NCBI GenBank assembly: GCA_002437585.1
Contig: DJQM01000059.1
Location: forward strand, 28,934-92,933
DNA: 64,000 nucleotides
Reading direction: 5' to 3'
From: Clostridiales bacterium UBA6386
GTDB taxonomy: Bacteria > Bacillota > Clostridia > Oscillospirales > Oscillospiraceae
The translations under genes were made by a program, and so were the position numbers. Of the stretch, positions 49,859-59,305 are shown one piece after another (position 1 is the first letter of the stretch; the number at the start of each line of letters is the position of its first letter). Under the pieces are notes generated by a model. The model saw only the letters and a program-made list of their open reading frames with translations. It had not been told where the DNA came from and searched no databases.

Positions 49859-49887
49859 TTGCTTTAGCCGCTGCCTTTCGGTATAAT
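49859..49887 (+). promoter_or_regulatory. Promoter of the tdk-deo operon
   Basis: TTGCTT (49859-49864), 17-bp spacer, TATAAT (49882-49887), AGAGAGG then ATG 49914. Confidence 0.8.
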
Positions 49888-49913
49888 GAAAGCCAGAAAG
49901 AGAGGTTCCGACG

Positions 49914-50528
49914 ATGGCAAAGCTTTACTTCAAATACGGCGCCATGGGCTCCAGCAAAACCGCCCAGGCCTTGATCACCAAATACAATTACGAGGAAAAT
50001 GACCTGAAGGTCTGGCTCATCAAGCCCAGCGCGGACACCCGGGACGGCGAGCAGATTCTGCGCAGCCGCATCGGGCTGGAGGCGGCGGTGGAGGTGATCC
50101 CTCCGGAGACGGACATCTACGCTCGGTACTTAGGCGCCCGGGAGCTGGAGTGCGACGTCATTATCGTGGACGAGTGCCAGTTCCTGACGGAGGCGCAGAT
50201 CGATCAGCTCCGCTCCATTGTGGACGAGCACAATATCCCCGTCATGTGCTTCGGCCTGCGCACGGACTTCCAGACCCGGCTGTTCCCCGGCTCCCGGCGG
50301 CTCATGGAGGTGGCGGACACCATCCAGGAGATCAAGACCATCTGCGACTGCGGCGCCAAGGCCACGGTCAACGCCCGGATCGACGGCGACGGCCACATCG
50401 TCACCCAGGGTGCTCAGGTGGTGCTGGGAGGCAACGACAGCTATATCGCCATGTGCCACAAGTGCTACGTCCGGGGCATCCGGGAGCACAAGGTCATCCG
50501 GCTCCACGGCCAGAAGGGGAGCCTATGA
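49914..50528 (+). CDS. tdk: Thymidine kinase
   Basis: A 204-residue type II thymidine kinase, phosphorylating deoxythymidine with ATP. The P-loop is GAMGSSKT (residues 10-17), slightly different from the usual GPMFSGKS/T; the metal-binding DECQFL (about 84) and the substrate lasso region GGNDSYIAMCHKCY are present. Structural zinc cysteines appear as CDCG and CHKC. Heads the nucleoside salvage operon; ATGA overlap with the acyltransferase gene. Confidence 0.92.
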   Translation: MAKLYFKYGAMGSSKTAQALITKYNYEENDLKVWLIKPSADTRDGEQILRSRIGLEAAVEVIPPETDIYARYLGARELECDVIIVDECQFLTEAQIDQLRSIVDEHNIPVMCFGLRTDFQTRLFPGSRRLMEVADTIQEIKTICDCGAKATVNARIDGDGHIVTQGAQVVLGGNDSYIAMCHKCYVRGIREHKVIRLHGQKGSL

Positions 50529-51598
50529 GAAAGGAAAAAGACCTGGACATTGAGCTGATGCGGGTTCTGGCTGTGTTCTTTGTGATCTTCAATCACACCC
50601 AGAAATACGGCTTTCAGCTGTTCAGTCAATACTGGCCCTTTGAGATTCCCTTCCTGATTTATGGTTTTGTATCCATTTTCTGCAAATTCTCCGTGCCCCT
50701 GTTTTACATGATCTTCGGCGCACTGATGCTGAATCGGGAGCCGGAATCCTATGGGAGGCTCCTTCGCCGGGTCGGGGAAATGGCCGCTCTGATTCTGTGC
50801 TGGTCGGCCTTCTATTTTGCCGTGGACGTGGGACTTGGGGAGGAAGCTCCCGACATTTCCACCTTCTTCCTCCGGCTTTATGAGAGCAGCTGCAATTTTT
50901 CCTTCTGGTATCTGTATTCCTACCTCGCCCTGCTGATGACCCTGCCGCTGCTGCAAAAATTTGCTCAGGGTTTAAGCAATCGGGATTTTTACTATCTGTT
51001 CGGGCTCTGTTTTCTGTTCTCCTGCCTGATCCCCACGGGAGAGTTTTTCCTGGGGCAGGGGCAGCATGCTCTGAATCCCCGACTGAGCCCCAGCTGGCTG
51101 TTCACGGGCATTGTGGTCTATCCGCTGCTTGGCTATTTTCTCCGACATCGGCTCCGGAATTTCTGGAGCGGAAAGCGGCTGGCCATTCTCTGGGTGTGCA
51201 ATGTGGGGCTGATTCTGCTTTCCCTGCTGATGACGGGGCTTCGGATCTGGCAGACCGGGGAGGTTTTGGCTCAGACCTTTCACAATACCTTCGTCTGGGT
51301 CAACGCCGCCGCGATTTTTGTGAGCTGCCAGTATCTGTGTGCCCACACTGCCCCCCCACGGTGGACAAAGAATGCGATTTTGTCCTTGGGCGGCTCTGCG
51401 CTCGGCATTTACCTGTTTCACGTTTTCTTCATGTTTAAGATTGGAACTCTGGAAAACTGCCTGATTCTCTACCGTCTTTTCCACCTGAACGGAATGCTCA
51501 GTACGTTGTCTTACTGCCTGGCGGTGCTTCTGATGGGCTATGGAGCCACCCAGATTCTCCGGAAAATCCCGGGACTCAAATTTCTGGTAAGAGGTTAA
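50525..51598 (+). CDS. Acyltransferase-3 (OafA/YrhL-like) membrane protein
   Basis: A 357-residue integral membrane acyltransferase with about ten hydrophobic segments. Family start RKEKDLDIELMRVLAVFFVI with an FNHTQKYGF histidine (catalytic His region of the acyltransferase-3 family, about residue 25-30) and the late AALGIYLFHVFFM-like helix (SALGIYLFHVFFMF). Such enzymes O-acetylate cell-surface glycans; the substrate here is unknown. It overlaps tdk by four bases and sits inside a nucleoside salvage operon, an odd placement. Confidence 0.85.
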   Translation: MRKEKDLDIELMRVLAVFFVIFNHTQKYGFQLFSQYWPFEIPFLIYGFVSIFCKFSVPLFYMIFGALMLNREPESYGRLLRRVGEMAALILCWSAFYFAVDVGLGEEAPDISTFFLRLYESSCNFSFWYLYSYLALLMTLPLLQKFAQGLSNRDFYYLFGLCFLFSCLIPTGEFFLGQGQHALNPRLSPSWLFTGIVVYPLLGYFLRHRLRNFWSGKRLAILWVCNVGLILLSLLMTGLRIWQTGEVLAQTFHNTFVWVNAAAIFVSCQYLCAHTAPPRWTKNAILSLGGSALGIYLFHVFFMFKIGTLENCLILYRLFHLNGMLSTLSYCLAVLLMGYGATQILRKIPGLKFLVRG

Positions 51599-51631
51599 TT
51601 CATCCATTCAACGAAAGGAAGTTTTTTTATT

Positions 51632-52300
51632 ATGGAACTGCGCGACATCCTCGCCAAATGCGACCACACCCTGCTGACCCCGACCGCCACCTGGGCGGAA
51701 ATCAAAGGCATCTGCGACGACGGAATGAAATACCACACCGCCTCCGTCTGCATCCCTGCCTCCTTCGTCAAACAGGCCAAGGCATATGTGGGCGACAGGC
51801 TTCCCATCTGCACCGTCATCGGCTTCCCCAACGGCTACGACACCACCGCCGCCAAGTGCTTCATGGCCTCCGACGCCGTGGACAACGGGGCTGACGAAGT
51901 GGACATGGTCATCAACATCGGCTGGGCCAAGGAGGGAAAATGGGACGACATCACCGCCGAAATCGCCGCGGTGAAGCGCGCCTGCAAGGGAAGGCTCCTG
52001 AAGGTCATCATCGAGACCTGCCTTCTGACCGACGAGGAGAAGATCGCCCTGTGCAAGTGCGTCTCCGACTCCGGCGCGGACTACATCAAGACCTCCACGG
52101 GCTTCTCCAAGGCCGGTGCCACCTTCCACGACGTGGAGCTGTTCGCCAAGCACGTTGCCCCTCATGTGAAGATCAAGGCCGCCGGGGGCATTTCCTCTCT
52201 GGAGGACGCTCAGAAGTTTATTGAGCTGGGAGCCTCCCGACTGGGCACCTCCCGGATCGTGAAGATTGCCAAGAGCCTGCCCGACGACGGCAGTTACTAA
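51632..52300 (+). CDS. deoC: Deoxyribose-phosphate aldolase
   Basis: A 222-residue DeoC, splitting deoxyribose 5-phosphate into glyceraldehyde 3-phosphate and acetaldehyde. [15 protein letters not shown] at the start, [21 protein letters not shown] and the Schiff-base lysine in YIKTSTGFS are all present. GAAAGGAAG precedes the ATG. Supplied by DeoD and DeoB products from the following genes. Confidence 0.96.
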   Translation: MELRDILAKCDHTLLTPTATWAEIKGICDDGMKYHTASVCIPASFVKQAKAYVGDRLPICTVIGFPNGYDTTAAKCFMASDAVDNGADEVDMVINIGWAKEGKWDDITAEIAAVKRACKGRLLKVIIETCLLTDEEKIALCKCVSDSGADYIKTSTGFSKAGATFHDVELFAKHVAPHVKIKAAGGISSLEDAQKFIELGASRLGTSRIVKIAKSLPDDGSY

Positions 52301-52318
52301 GTGAAAGGAGACAATGGT

Positions 52319-53065
52319 ATGCTTACCACACCTACCCCCCATATTTCCGCCAAGCCCGGGGACTTCGGCAAAACCGTGCTCATGCCCGGCGATCCCCTGC
52401 GCTCTAAGTTCATCGCGGAAAATTTCCTGGAAAATCCCGTGCTTGTCAACAACGTCCGGGGCGTTCAGGGCTATACCGGCACCTACCAGGGCGTGAAGGT
52501 CTCCGTCATGGCCTCCGGCATGGGTATGCCCGCCATCGGCATCTACTCCCATGAGCTGTTCAACGGCTACGGCGTGGAGAACATTATCCGGGTGGGCTCC
52601 GCCGGTTCCATTCAGGAGAACATCAACCTCTATGACCTGGTCATCGCCCAGGGTGCCTGCACCGATTCCAACTACGCCGCCCAGTTCCATCTGCCCGGCA
52701 CCTTCGCCCCCATCGCCAGCTGGGAGCTGCTCAGCGAAGCCGTCAAGGCCGCCCAGGCCAGAGGCGCCACCTATCATGTGGGCAACGTGAATTCCTCCGA
52801 TGTGTTCTATGGGGATCACGTTGGGGTGCCTGAGGGCTTAGACAGCGTGTATGGCCTGAAGAAGATGGGCGTGATGGCTCTGGAGATGGAGGCCGCCGCC
52901 CTCTATATGAACGCCGCCCGGTACGGCAAGCGGGCACTTTGCATCTGCACCATTTCCGACCATGTGCTCAAGGGTGTGGAGACCACCTCCGAAGAGCGTC
53001 AGACCGCCTTCACCGAAATGATGAAGGTCGCTCTGGACGTGGCCGCCGCGATGGAGAATAAGTGA
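52319..53065 (+). CDS. deoD: Purine nucleoside phosphorylase, DeoD type
   Basis: A 248-residue hexameric-type PNP. TPHISAKPGDFGKTVLMPGD, PLRSKFIAENFL, GMGMPAIGIYSHEL and the base-binding GVMALEMEAAALYMNA are diagnostic. ATG 52319 has GAAAGGAG 8 bases upstream. Releases purine bases and (deoxy)ribose 1-phosphate, the substrate for DeoB one base downstream. Confidence 0.96.
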   Translation: MLTTPTPHISAKPGDFGKTVLMPGDPLRSKFIAENFLENPVLVNNVRGVQGYTGTYQGVKVSVMASGMGMPAIGIYSHELFNGYGVENIIRVGSAGSIQENINLYDLVIAQGACTDSNYAAQFHLPGTFAPIASWELLSEAVKAAQARGATYHVGNVNSSDVFYGDHVGVPEGLDSVYGLKKMGVMALEMEAAALYMNAARYGKRALCICTISDHVLKGVETTSEERQTAFTEMMKVALDVAAAMENK

Positions 53066-53066
53066 T

Positions 53067-54233
53067 ATGAAGCGGGTTTTTCTCATCGTTCTGGATTCCT
53101 TCGGCATCGGCCAGATGCCGGACTGCGAAAAATTTGGCGACATCGGGGTGAACACCCTGGGTGCCTGCGCCACATCGAAATATCTGGATATTCCCAACAT
53201 GACCGCCGCAGGCCTGGGGAACATCGACGGCGTTGCCTGTCTGCCCAAGGCCAATCCCCAGCTGGGTGCCTGCGCCCGTCTGACGGAAGCCTCCATGGGC
53301 AAGGACACCACCATCGGCCACTGGGAAATTTCCGGCATCGTCTCCCCCAAGCCCCTGCCCACCTACCCTCACGGGTTCCCGAAGGAGGTGCTGGATGCCT
53401 TCGAGCAGGCCACCGGCCGGGGGGTGCTGTGTAACCTTCCCTATTCCGGCACCGACGTGATCCGGGACTACGGCAAGGCGCATATGGAGACGGGCAAGTG
53501 GATCGTCTACACCTCCGCCGACTCCGTGTTCCAGGTGGCGGCTCACGAGCAGGTCGTGCCTCTGGAGGAGCTGTACGATGCCTGCCGGAAGGCTCGGAAG
53601 ATTCTGCGGGGCGACCACGGCGTAGGCCGGGTCATTGCCCGCCCCTTCGTGGGCACCCCGGAGACCGGCTTCACCCGAACTCCAAACCGCCACGACTTCT
53701 CCCTGGAGCCTCCGGCGAGGACCATGCTGGACGCCATTTCCGGAGCCGGGCTGGACTGCCTGGCCGTGGGCAAAATTCACGACATTTTCGCCGGCCGGGG
53801 GGACACGGAGCATGTCTTCAACAAGAGCAACGCCGACGGCATGGCGCACACCGACGACTACGCCGCCCGGGATTTCCACGGCCTGTGCTTTGTGAATCTG
53901 GTGGATTTCGATATGCTCTACGGCCACCGCAGAGACATTGACGGCTACGCCAGGGCTCTGACGGAGTTTGACCGCTGGCTGGGCGCCTTCCTGCCCAAGC
54001 TGGGGCAGGAGGACATTGTGATGATCACCGCCGACCACGGCTGCGATCCCTCCTACACCGCCACCACCGACCACACCCGGGAGTATGTGCCCCTGCTGGT
54101 GCTGGGCAGGCAGGTGAAGCCCGTGAATCTGGGCACCCGGAAGAGCTTCGCCGACATCGCCGCCACCGTCACCGAGCTTCTGGGCGTGCCCTACGAAACG
54201 CCGGGTATCAGCTTTGCCAAGGAGATTTTGTAA
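53067..54233 (+). CDS. deoB: Phosphopentomutase
   Basis: A 388-residue alkaline-phosphatase-superfamily mutase converting (deoxy)ribose 1-phosphate to 5-phosphate. Metal site FLIVLDSFGIGQMPD at the start, the phospho-threonine region GKDTTIGHWEISG (about 72-84), and ITADHGCDPSY plus TDHTREYVPLLV at the end are intact. Starts 1 base after deoD. Confidence 0.96.
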   Translation: MKRVFLIVLDSFGIGQMPDCEKFGDIGVNTLGACATSKYLDIPNMTAAGLGNIDGVACLPKANPQLGACARLTEASMGKDTTIGHWEISGIVSPKPLPTYPHGFPKEVLDAFEQATGRGVLCNLPYSGTDVIRDYGKAHMETGKWIVYTSADSVFQVAAHEQVVPLEELYDACRKARKILRGDHGVGRVIARPFVGTPETGFTRTPNRHDFSLEPPARTMLDAISGAGLDCLAVGKIHDIFAGRGDTEHVFNKSNADGMAHTDDYAARDFHGLCFVNLVDFDMLYGHRRDIDGYARALTEFDRWLGAFLPKLGQEDIVMITADHGCDPSYTATTDHTREYVPLLVLGRQVKPVNLGTRKSFADIAATVTELLGVPYETPGISFAKEIL

Positions 54234-54265
54234 GCCGATCGCCGCCTGCGCACCGAAATAGAAGT

Positions 54266-54594
54266 TGTCATTGCGAGCCAGTGCTCACACTGGCGTGGCA
54301 ATCCGTTCTCTTCCAGTATACGCCGAAATAGGAGTTGTCATTGCGAACCAGTGGTGCTCCGCGCAGCGAATCAAAATTCTAATGACTGCCAGTGGCAGTC
54401 ATGCCATAGTGTAGCGCAGACCGGTGTGGCAATCCCCCGGTTTTTCCGAGAACTCTCGTATCACATATGTCACTGGTGAGATGGTGTTTCATTCGTGAGC
54501 AACCTCATCCGGCTCTTCGAGCCACTTTCCCCGCTCAGGGGAAGGCTTGGGAAACGGATTGCCACGCCAGTGTGAGCACTGGCTCGCAATGACA
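54266..54594. repeat. REP cluster bounded by a perfect 42-bp inverted repeat
   Basis: TGTCATTGCGAGCCAGTGCT... at 54266-54307 recurs exactly as its reverse complement at 54553-54594. Inside lie further copies of TCATTGCGAACCAG, GTGCTCCGCGCAGCG, a GACTGCC-agt-GGCAGTC hairpin and CGGTGTGGCAATCC, words shared with 10105-10328 and 20111-20195. No gene is present in the 54234-54665 gap. Confidence 0.85.
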
Positions 54595-54665
54595 TGCAAA
54601 ATTCGATTGACCCCGGAAGGCCCGACACCAACGCAAAATTCCAATCTTTCAACAGGAGGAAACCC

Positions 54666-55076
54666 ATGGAACCTTCCGAATTATGTAACCTTGCCAGAGA
54701 AGCCATGACCCACGCCTATGTACCCTATTCCGGCTACAAGGTAGGCGCGGCTCTGCTCTGCGCCGACGGCGCCGTCTACCAGGGCTGCAACATCGAAAAC
54801 GCCTCCTACTCACCCACAGTCTGCGCCGAGCGCACCGCCTTTTTCAAGGCGGTCTACGACGGTCACCGGGATTTCACCGCCATCGCCGTCTGCGGCGGCA
54901 AGGACGGGGTCATCACCGGCTCCTTCCCGCCCTGCGGGGTCTGCCGCCAGGTCATGCGGGAATTCTGCGCCGACGATTTTATGATCTATCTGGTCAATCC
55001 CACAGGCTTTGAGGCCGTGACCCTTTCCCAGCTGCTGCCCTACAGCTTTTCCGCCGGGGTTCATATGCGGGGCTGA
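54666..55076 (+). CDS. cdd: Cytidine deaminase
   Basis: A 136-residue homotetrameric-type cytidine deaminase. Zinc site CAERTAFF (Cys, catalytic Glu) and PPCGVCRQVM (two Cys); substrate segment YSGYKVGAALL and GCNIENASY are present. AGGAGG precedes ATG 54666. Deaminates (deoxy)cytidine to (deoxy)uridine. Separated from deoB by the REP cluster, so it may need its own promoter, which I could not identify clearly. Confidence 0.96.
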   Translation: MEPSELCNLAREAMTHAYVPYSGYKVGAALLCADGAVYQGCNIENASYSPTVCAERTAFFKAVYDGHRDFTAIAVCGGKDGVITGSFPPCGVCRQVMREFCADDFMIYLVNPTGFEAVTLSQLLPYSFSAGVHMRG

Positions 55077-55120
55077 AAAGCGGAACTTTTCGGAAATTTG
55101 CCCTAATTTTTGATTAGGTG

Positions 55121-55149
55121 TTGATTTTTGCTGGAAAATGTGCGACAAT
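55121..55149 (+). promoter_or_regulatory. Promoter of the nucleoside-binding protein gene
   Basis: TTGATT (55121-55126), 17-bp spacer, GACAAT (55144-55149), then GGAGG and ATG 55199. Confidence 0.65.
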
Positions 55150-55198
55150 AGCACCGGTGTCTCAGACACCGAACCTACAATTTATGGAGGAATCAAAC

Positions 55199-56404
55199 AT
55201 GAAAAAGATTCTGGCACTGCTGCTGGTTCTGGCTCTGGCCCTGGGCATGGCTGCCTGCGGCGCAAAGACCGAACCTGCCGCTACCGAAGCCCCCGCTGCC
55301 GCGCCCGCCACGGAAGCACCCGCTGCTGAGGCCACCGAGGCTCCCGCCGCTGCCGCCGCTGTTTCCGCGGATGACATCCCCGATGAGATGACTTCCGCCG
55401 ACGGCAAGTATCAGGTGGCCTTCGTAACCGACGTAGGCACCCTGAAGGACAAGTCCTTCAACCAGGGTACCTACGATGGTGTGAAGCTGTATGCCAACGC
55501 CAATGGCAAATCCTACAAGTACTATCAGCCTGCCAACGGCAGCAACGCTACCGATGACGACCGGATCGATGCCACGGTTCTGGCCTGTGAGAACGGTGCC
55601 GAGGTGGTCGTGGCCGCTGGCTTCCTGCAGGAAACCGCTCTGAAGGCCGCCGCTACCAAGTATCCCGATGTCCACTTCATCTTCATCGATGGCTATCCCG
55701 TGGCCGGCGATGACGGCAATGTTCTGAAGAACGTGGCCGGTATTGCCTTCGACGAGCAGCAGTCCGGCTACCTGGCCGGTTATGCCGCCGTTATGGAAGG
55801 CTACACCAAGCTGGGCTTCACCGGCGGCGGCGGCGGAACCAACCCCGCCTGTGAGCGTTTCGGCTACGGCTTTGTTCAGGGTGCCGACGCGGCTGCCGCT
55901 GCCAAGGGCGTCAAGGTCGACATGAACTACTCCTGGCTGTACGGCTCTTCCTTCTCCGCTTCCAACGAGCTGCAGACCATGGCTACCGGCTGGTACACCA
56001 ACGGCACCGAGGTCATCTTCTGCTGCGGCGGCGGCATGTTCTCCTCCGTAGCGGCGGCTGCCGGCGCCGAGGACGGCAAGGTCATCGGTGTTGATGTGGA
56101 TCAGTCTTTCGAGTCCGGCTCCGTCATCACCTCCGCTACGAAGGGTCTGGTTGACGCGACGCAGTGGGCCATCGGCCAGAGCTACGATGGCAAGTGGGAT
56201 TCCATCGGCGGCACATCCACCTCTCTGGGTGCTAAGGACAACGCGGTGGGTCTGCCCACCGCTACCTGGTCCCTGCAGAACTGGAGCGTCGACGAGTACA
56301 AGGCTCTGCTTGCCGACATCGCTGACGGCAAGGTGGAGATTTCCTCTGAGCTGATCTCCGAGCCCGCAAGCACCACCAACGTGACCGTGAACATGATCAA
56401 GTAA
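55199..56404 (+). CDS. BmpA/PnrA-type nucleoside-binding lipoprotein
   Basis: A 401-residue substrate-binding lipoprotein of the basic membrane protein family. Signal MKKILALLLVLALALG, lipobox GMAAC, Ala/Pro/Glu-rich linker, then VAFVTDVGTLKDKSFNQGTY (BMP family start). Later FTGGGGGTNPACERFGYGF and IGVDVDQSFESG are typical; the purine-stacking and ribose-binding positions match PnrA by pattern. Delivers nucleosides to the permeases below. Followed by a terminator, so it can be made in excess. Confidence 0.92.
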   Translation: MKKILALLLVLALALGMAACGAKTEPAATEAPAAAPATEAPAAEATEAPAAAAAVSADDIPDEMTSADGKYQVAFVTDVGTLKDKSFNQGTYDGVKLYANANGKSYKYYQPANGSNATDDDRIDATVLACENGAEVVVAAGFLQETALKAAATKYPDVHFIFIDGYPVAGDDGNVLKNVAGIAFDEQQSGYLAGYAAVMEGYTKLGFTGGGGGTNPACERFGYGFVQGADAAAAAKGVKVDMNYSWLYGSSFSASNELQTMATGWYTNGTEVIFCCGGGMFSSVAAAAGAEDGKVIGVDVDQSFESGSVITSATKGLVDATQWAIGQSYDGKWDSIGGTSTSLGAKDNAVGLPTATWSLQNWSVDEYKALLADIADGKVEISSELISEPASTTNVTVNMIK

Positions 56405-56416
56405 AACTGATTCTCC

Positions 56417-56448
56417 AAAAAGAGGAAGGTTCCGACCTTCCTCTTTTT
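56417..56448 (+). terminator. Terminator after the nucleoside-binding protein
   Basis: AAAAAGAGGAAGG/CCTTCCTCTTTTT 13-bp stem ending in a T run. Partial read-through is likely because the transporter follows. Confidence 0.88.
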
Positions 56449-56477
56449 ACGTTTTACCAAAATCCGCAAGAATCATG

Positions 56478-56506
56478 TTGTAATTTGCCATCCGGAATGC
56501 TATAAT
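56478..56506 (+). promoter_or_regulatory. Promoter of the nucleoside ABC transporter genes
   Basis: TTGTAA (56478-56483), 17-bp spacer, TATAAT (56501-56506), then GGAAGGAGGG and ATG 56553. Confidence 0.75.
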
Positions 56507-56552
56507 GATCGTGACATTTGTGTTAACTGCACAGGAAGGAGGGCAGCAGATT

Positions 56553-58097
56553 ATGGATTCGCAATACATAATCGAAATGCTCAACATCAGGAAGGAGTTT
56601 CCCGGCATTGTAGCCAACGATGACATCACACTGCAGCTGCGCCGGGGAGAGATTCACGCCCTGCTTGGCGAAAACGGTGCCGGTAAATCCACGCTTATGA
56701 GCGTCCTGTTCGGTCTTTACCAGCCGGAGGCCGGCGTCATCAAGAAGAACGGTGAGGTCGTTCACATCAACAACCCCAATGATGCCACAGCCCTGAATAT
56801 CGGCATGGTTCACCAGCACTTTAAGTTGGTGGACGTGTTCACGGTGCTGGACAACATTATTCTGGGCGCGGAGGATACCAACTTTGGCTTCCTTCAGAAG
56901 AAGGAGGCTCGCCGGAAGATTCAGGAGCTGTCGGACAGGTATAAGCTCCATGTGGACCTGGATGCCAAGGTGGAGGATATCACCGTTGGCATGCAGCAGC
57001 GAACCGAGATCCTGAAGATGCTCTATCGGGACAACGAGATCCTGATCTTTGACGAGCCGACCGCCGTGCTGACCCCACAGGAGATCGATGAGCTCATGGA
57101 GATCATGCGGGGCTTTGCCCAGGAGGGCAAGTCCATTCTCTTCATTACGCATAAGCTTAATGAGATCATGGCCGTGGCGGATCGGTGCACCGTCCTGCGC
57201 AAGGGCAAGTGCATTGGCACCGTGGACATCAAGGCCACCAACAAGCAGGAGCTATCCAAGATGATGGTAGGTCGTCCGGTGCAGCTGGAGGTTCAGAAGG
57301 CTCCGGCGAAGCCCGGTAACGTGATTCTGGACGTGGAAAACATGACGGTGCCCTCCAAGCTCCACAAGAATAACGCCGTGAAGAACGTCTCCTTCCAGGT
57401 TCGCTCCGGGGAGATCGTCTGCATTGCGGGCATCGACGGCAACGGCCAGACGGAATTGATCTACGGTCTGTCCGGCCTGGAGAAGACCACCGGCGGCAAA
57501 ATCATCCTCTGCGGCAAAGATATTACCCACCTGTCCGTCCGTAAGCGCAGCGAGGCGGGCATGAGCCATATCCCCGAAGATCGGCACAAACACGGCCTGG
57601 TGCTGGATGACACTCTGGAGGATAACATCGTCCTCCAGCGCTACCGGGAGCCTCAGTTCCAGCGCGGGGGTTTTATCCGGAAGGACGCGGTGCGATCCTA
57701 CGCGGAAAAGATCATCGAGCAGTACGATGTCCGTTCCGGCCAGGGGCCGGTGACCATCGTCCGGAGCATGTCCGGCGGCAACCAGCAGAAGGCCATCATT
57801 GGCCGGGAAATTGACCGGGACAATCCCCTTCTCATCGCCGTCCAGCCTACCCGGGGGTTGGACGTGGGTGCCATCGAGTATATTCACAACCAGCTGGTTG
57901 CCCAGCGGGATGCCGGAAAGGCAGTGCTGCTGGTCTCTCTGGAGCTGGACGAAGTCATGAACCTGGCGGATCGGATCCTCGTCATGTATGAGGGCAAGAT
58001 CGTGGGCGAGCTAAATCCCAAGCAGACCAATGTCCAGGAACTGGGGCTGTATATGTCCGGTGCAAAACGCAGTACGAAAGGAGGAGCGCAGGCATGA
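56553..58097 (+). CDS. Nucleoside ABC transporter ATP-binding protein (double cassette)
   Basis: A 514-residue protein with two ATPase cassettes, YufO/NupA-like or RbsA-like. First Walker A GENGAGKST (about 40-48), Walker B LIFDEPTAVL; second cassette Walker A is degenerate (GIDGNGQTELI), signature MSGGNQQKAIIGRE, Walker B replaced by LLIAVQPTRGLD. Start ATG 56553 follows GGAAGGAGGG; an upstream ATG lies inside the promoter. Overlaps the first permease by four bases. Energises nucleoside uptake with the BmpA-type protein. Confidence 0.93.
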   Translation: MDSQYIIEMLNIRKEFPGIVANDDITLQLRRGEIHALLGENGAGKSTLMSVLFGLYQPEAGVIKKNGEVVHINNPNDATALNIGMVHQHFKLVDVFTVLDNIILGAEDTNFGFLQKKEARRKIQELSDRYKLHVDLDAKVEDITVGMQQRTEILKMLYRDNEILIFDEPTAVLTPQEIDELMEIMRGFAQEGKSILFITHKLNEIMAVADRCTVLRKGKCIGTVDIKATNKQELSKMMVGRPVQLEVQKAPAKPGNVILDVENMTVPSKLHKNNAVKNVSFQVRSGEIVCIAGIDGNGQTELIYGLSGLEKTTGGKIILCGKDITHLSVRKRSEAGMSHIPEDRHKHGLVLDDTLEDNIVLQRYREPQFQRGGFIRKDAVRSYAEKIIEQYDVRSGQGPVTIVRSMSGGNQQKAIIGREIDRDNPLLIAVQPTRGLDVGAIEYIHNQLVAQRDAGKAVLLVSLELDEVMNLADRILVMYEGKIVGELNPKQTNVQELGLYMSGAKRSTKGGAQA

Positions 58098-59305
58098 AAA
58101 ACAGCTTGGCAAACCTCTATGAAAAGGAAGCCACCAAAAAGGTGTTTGCTTCTTTGATTTCCATCCTTATTGGCCTTCTGGTGGGAGCCGTGGTGGTCAC
58201 CATCGTGGGTCTGACCAAGAAGACCATCGGTCTGGCCGGTATGTGGGACGGCATCCGGATCGTCTTTGTGGGCATCTTCTGCAAGGGTCGTGACGCTGCC
58301 GGTGCCCTGGAGTGGGGCTTCAACGGCCGAACCATGGGCAACATGCTCTTCCGTGCCACCCCCATTATCATGACAGGACTTTCCGTGGCCGTGGCCTATA
58401 AGACAGGCCTTTTCAACATCGGTGCTCCCGGACAGTATCTGATGGGTACTATGGCGTCTTTGATGATCGCTCTGGGAATCCCCAACGGCACCATGCCCAC
58501 GGGGCTGATCTGGCTGCTGGCCTTTCTGGGCGGCAGTCTGGCGGGCGCTTTGTGGGGTGCGGTTCCTGGGGCTTTGAAGGCCTTCCTCAATATCAACGAG
58601 GTTCTGGCCTGCATCATGACGAACTGGCTGGCAGCAAATATCGTCACCTGGGCCTTCGATGTATCTAATTTCAAGAATGTCACCGAGGGTACCAAAACCG
58701 CTTATGTCTACAAGACCACCTTCAATGGAGTGGCAACTCCCAAGCTAGGGCTGGATAAGCTATTTCCTAACTCCCAGGTCAACGCCGGTATTCTCATTGC
58801 CATCGCCTTCGCTATTGTGATGTATATTTTCATCAGCAAGACCACCCTGGGCTATGAGCTGAAGGTCTGCGGCGCCAACCGGCATGCCGCCCGGTACGCC
58901 GGCATCAGCGACAGGCGGAACATTGTTCTGTCTATGGCCATTGCTGGCGGTCTGGCCGGTGCCGGTGCCGCCCTCTACTGGCTCTCCGGCAACACGGAGT
59001 TCTACTGGTCCACCTACCAGAGCCTCCCCGGCGAGGGCTTCAATGGCATTCCTGTGGCACTGCTCGCCATCAGCAACCCCATCGGGGTCATCTTTACCGG
59101 TATTTTCATGGCTATGCTGAAGATCGTGGGTCAGAACCTGACAGGCTACACCGCCTATAACGAGTATATCACCGATGTGATCATCGGTGTCATCGTCTAC
59201 CTCAGCGCATTCTCTCTGGCCATCCGGATGTGGCTGGAGGGCAAGCGGAAAAAGGCGGCTCCCGCCAATGACGTAAACGCGGAGAAAGGAGGTGCCAAGG
59301 AATGA
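58094..59305 (+). CDS. Nucleoside ABC transporter permease 1
   Basis: A 403-residue branched-chain-permease-superfamily protein, YufP/NupP-like. About nine to ten hydrophobic segments; YKTGLFNIGAPGQYLMG and LAGSLAGALWGAVPGALKA are family motifs, and INEVLACIMTNW is the coupling region. Start overlaps the ATPase stop (ATGA), end overlaps the next permease. Confidence 0.93.
   Translation: MKNSLANLYEKEATKKVFASLISILIGLLVGAVVVTIVGLTKKTIGLAGMWDGIRIVFVGIFCKGRDAAGALEWGFNGRTMGNMLFRATPIIMTGLSVAVAYKTGLFNIGAPGQYLMGTMASLMIALGIPNGTMPTGLIWLLAFLGGSLAGALWGAVPGALKAFLNINEVLACIMTNWLAANIVTWAFDVSNFKNVTEGTKTAYVYKTTFNGVATPKLGLDKLFPNSQVNAGILIAIAFAIVMYIFISKTTLGYELKVCGANRHAARYAGISDRRNIVLSMAIAGGLAGAGAALYWLSGNTEFYWSTYQSLPGEGFNGIPVALLAISNPIGVIFTGIFMAMLKIVGQNLTGYTAYNEYITDVIIGVIVYLSAFSLAIRMWLEGKRKKAAPANDVNAEKGGAKE

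Noticed and set aside
56470..56552. Possible purine riboswitch before the nucleoside ATPase gene
   Set aside because: The leader is too short (about 45 bases after the start point) and lacks the conserved purine aptamer loops; a plain promoter explains it.
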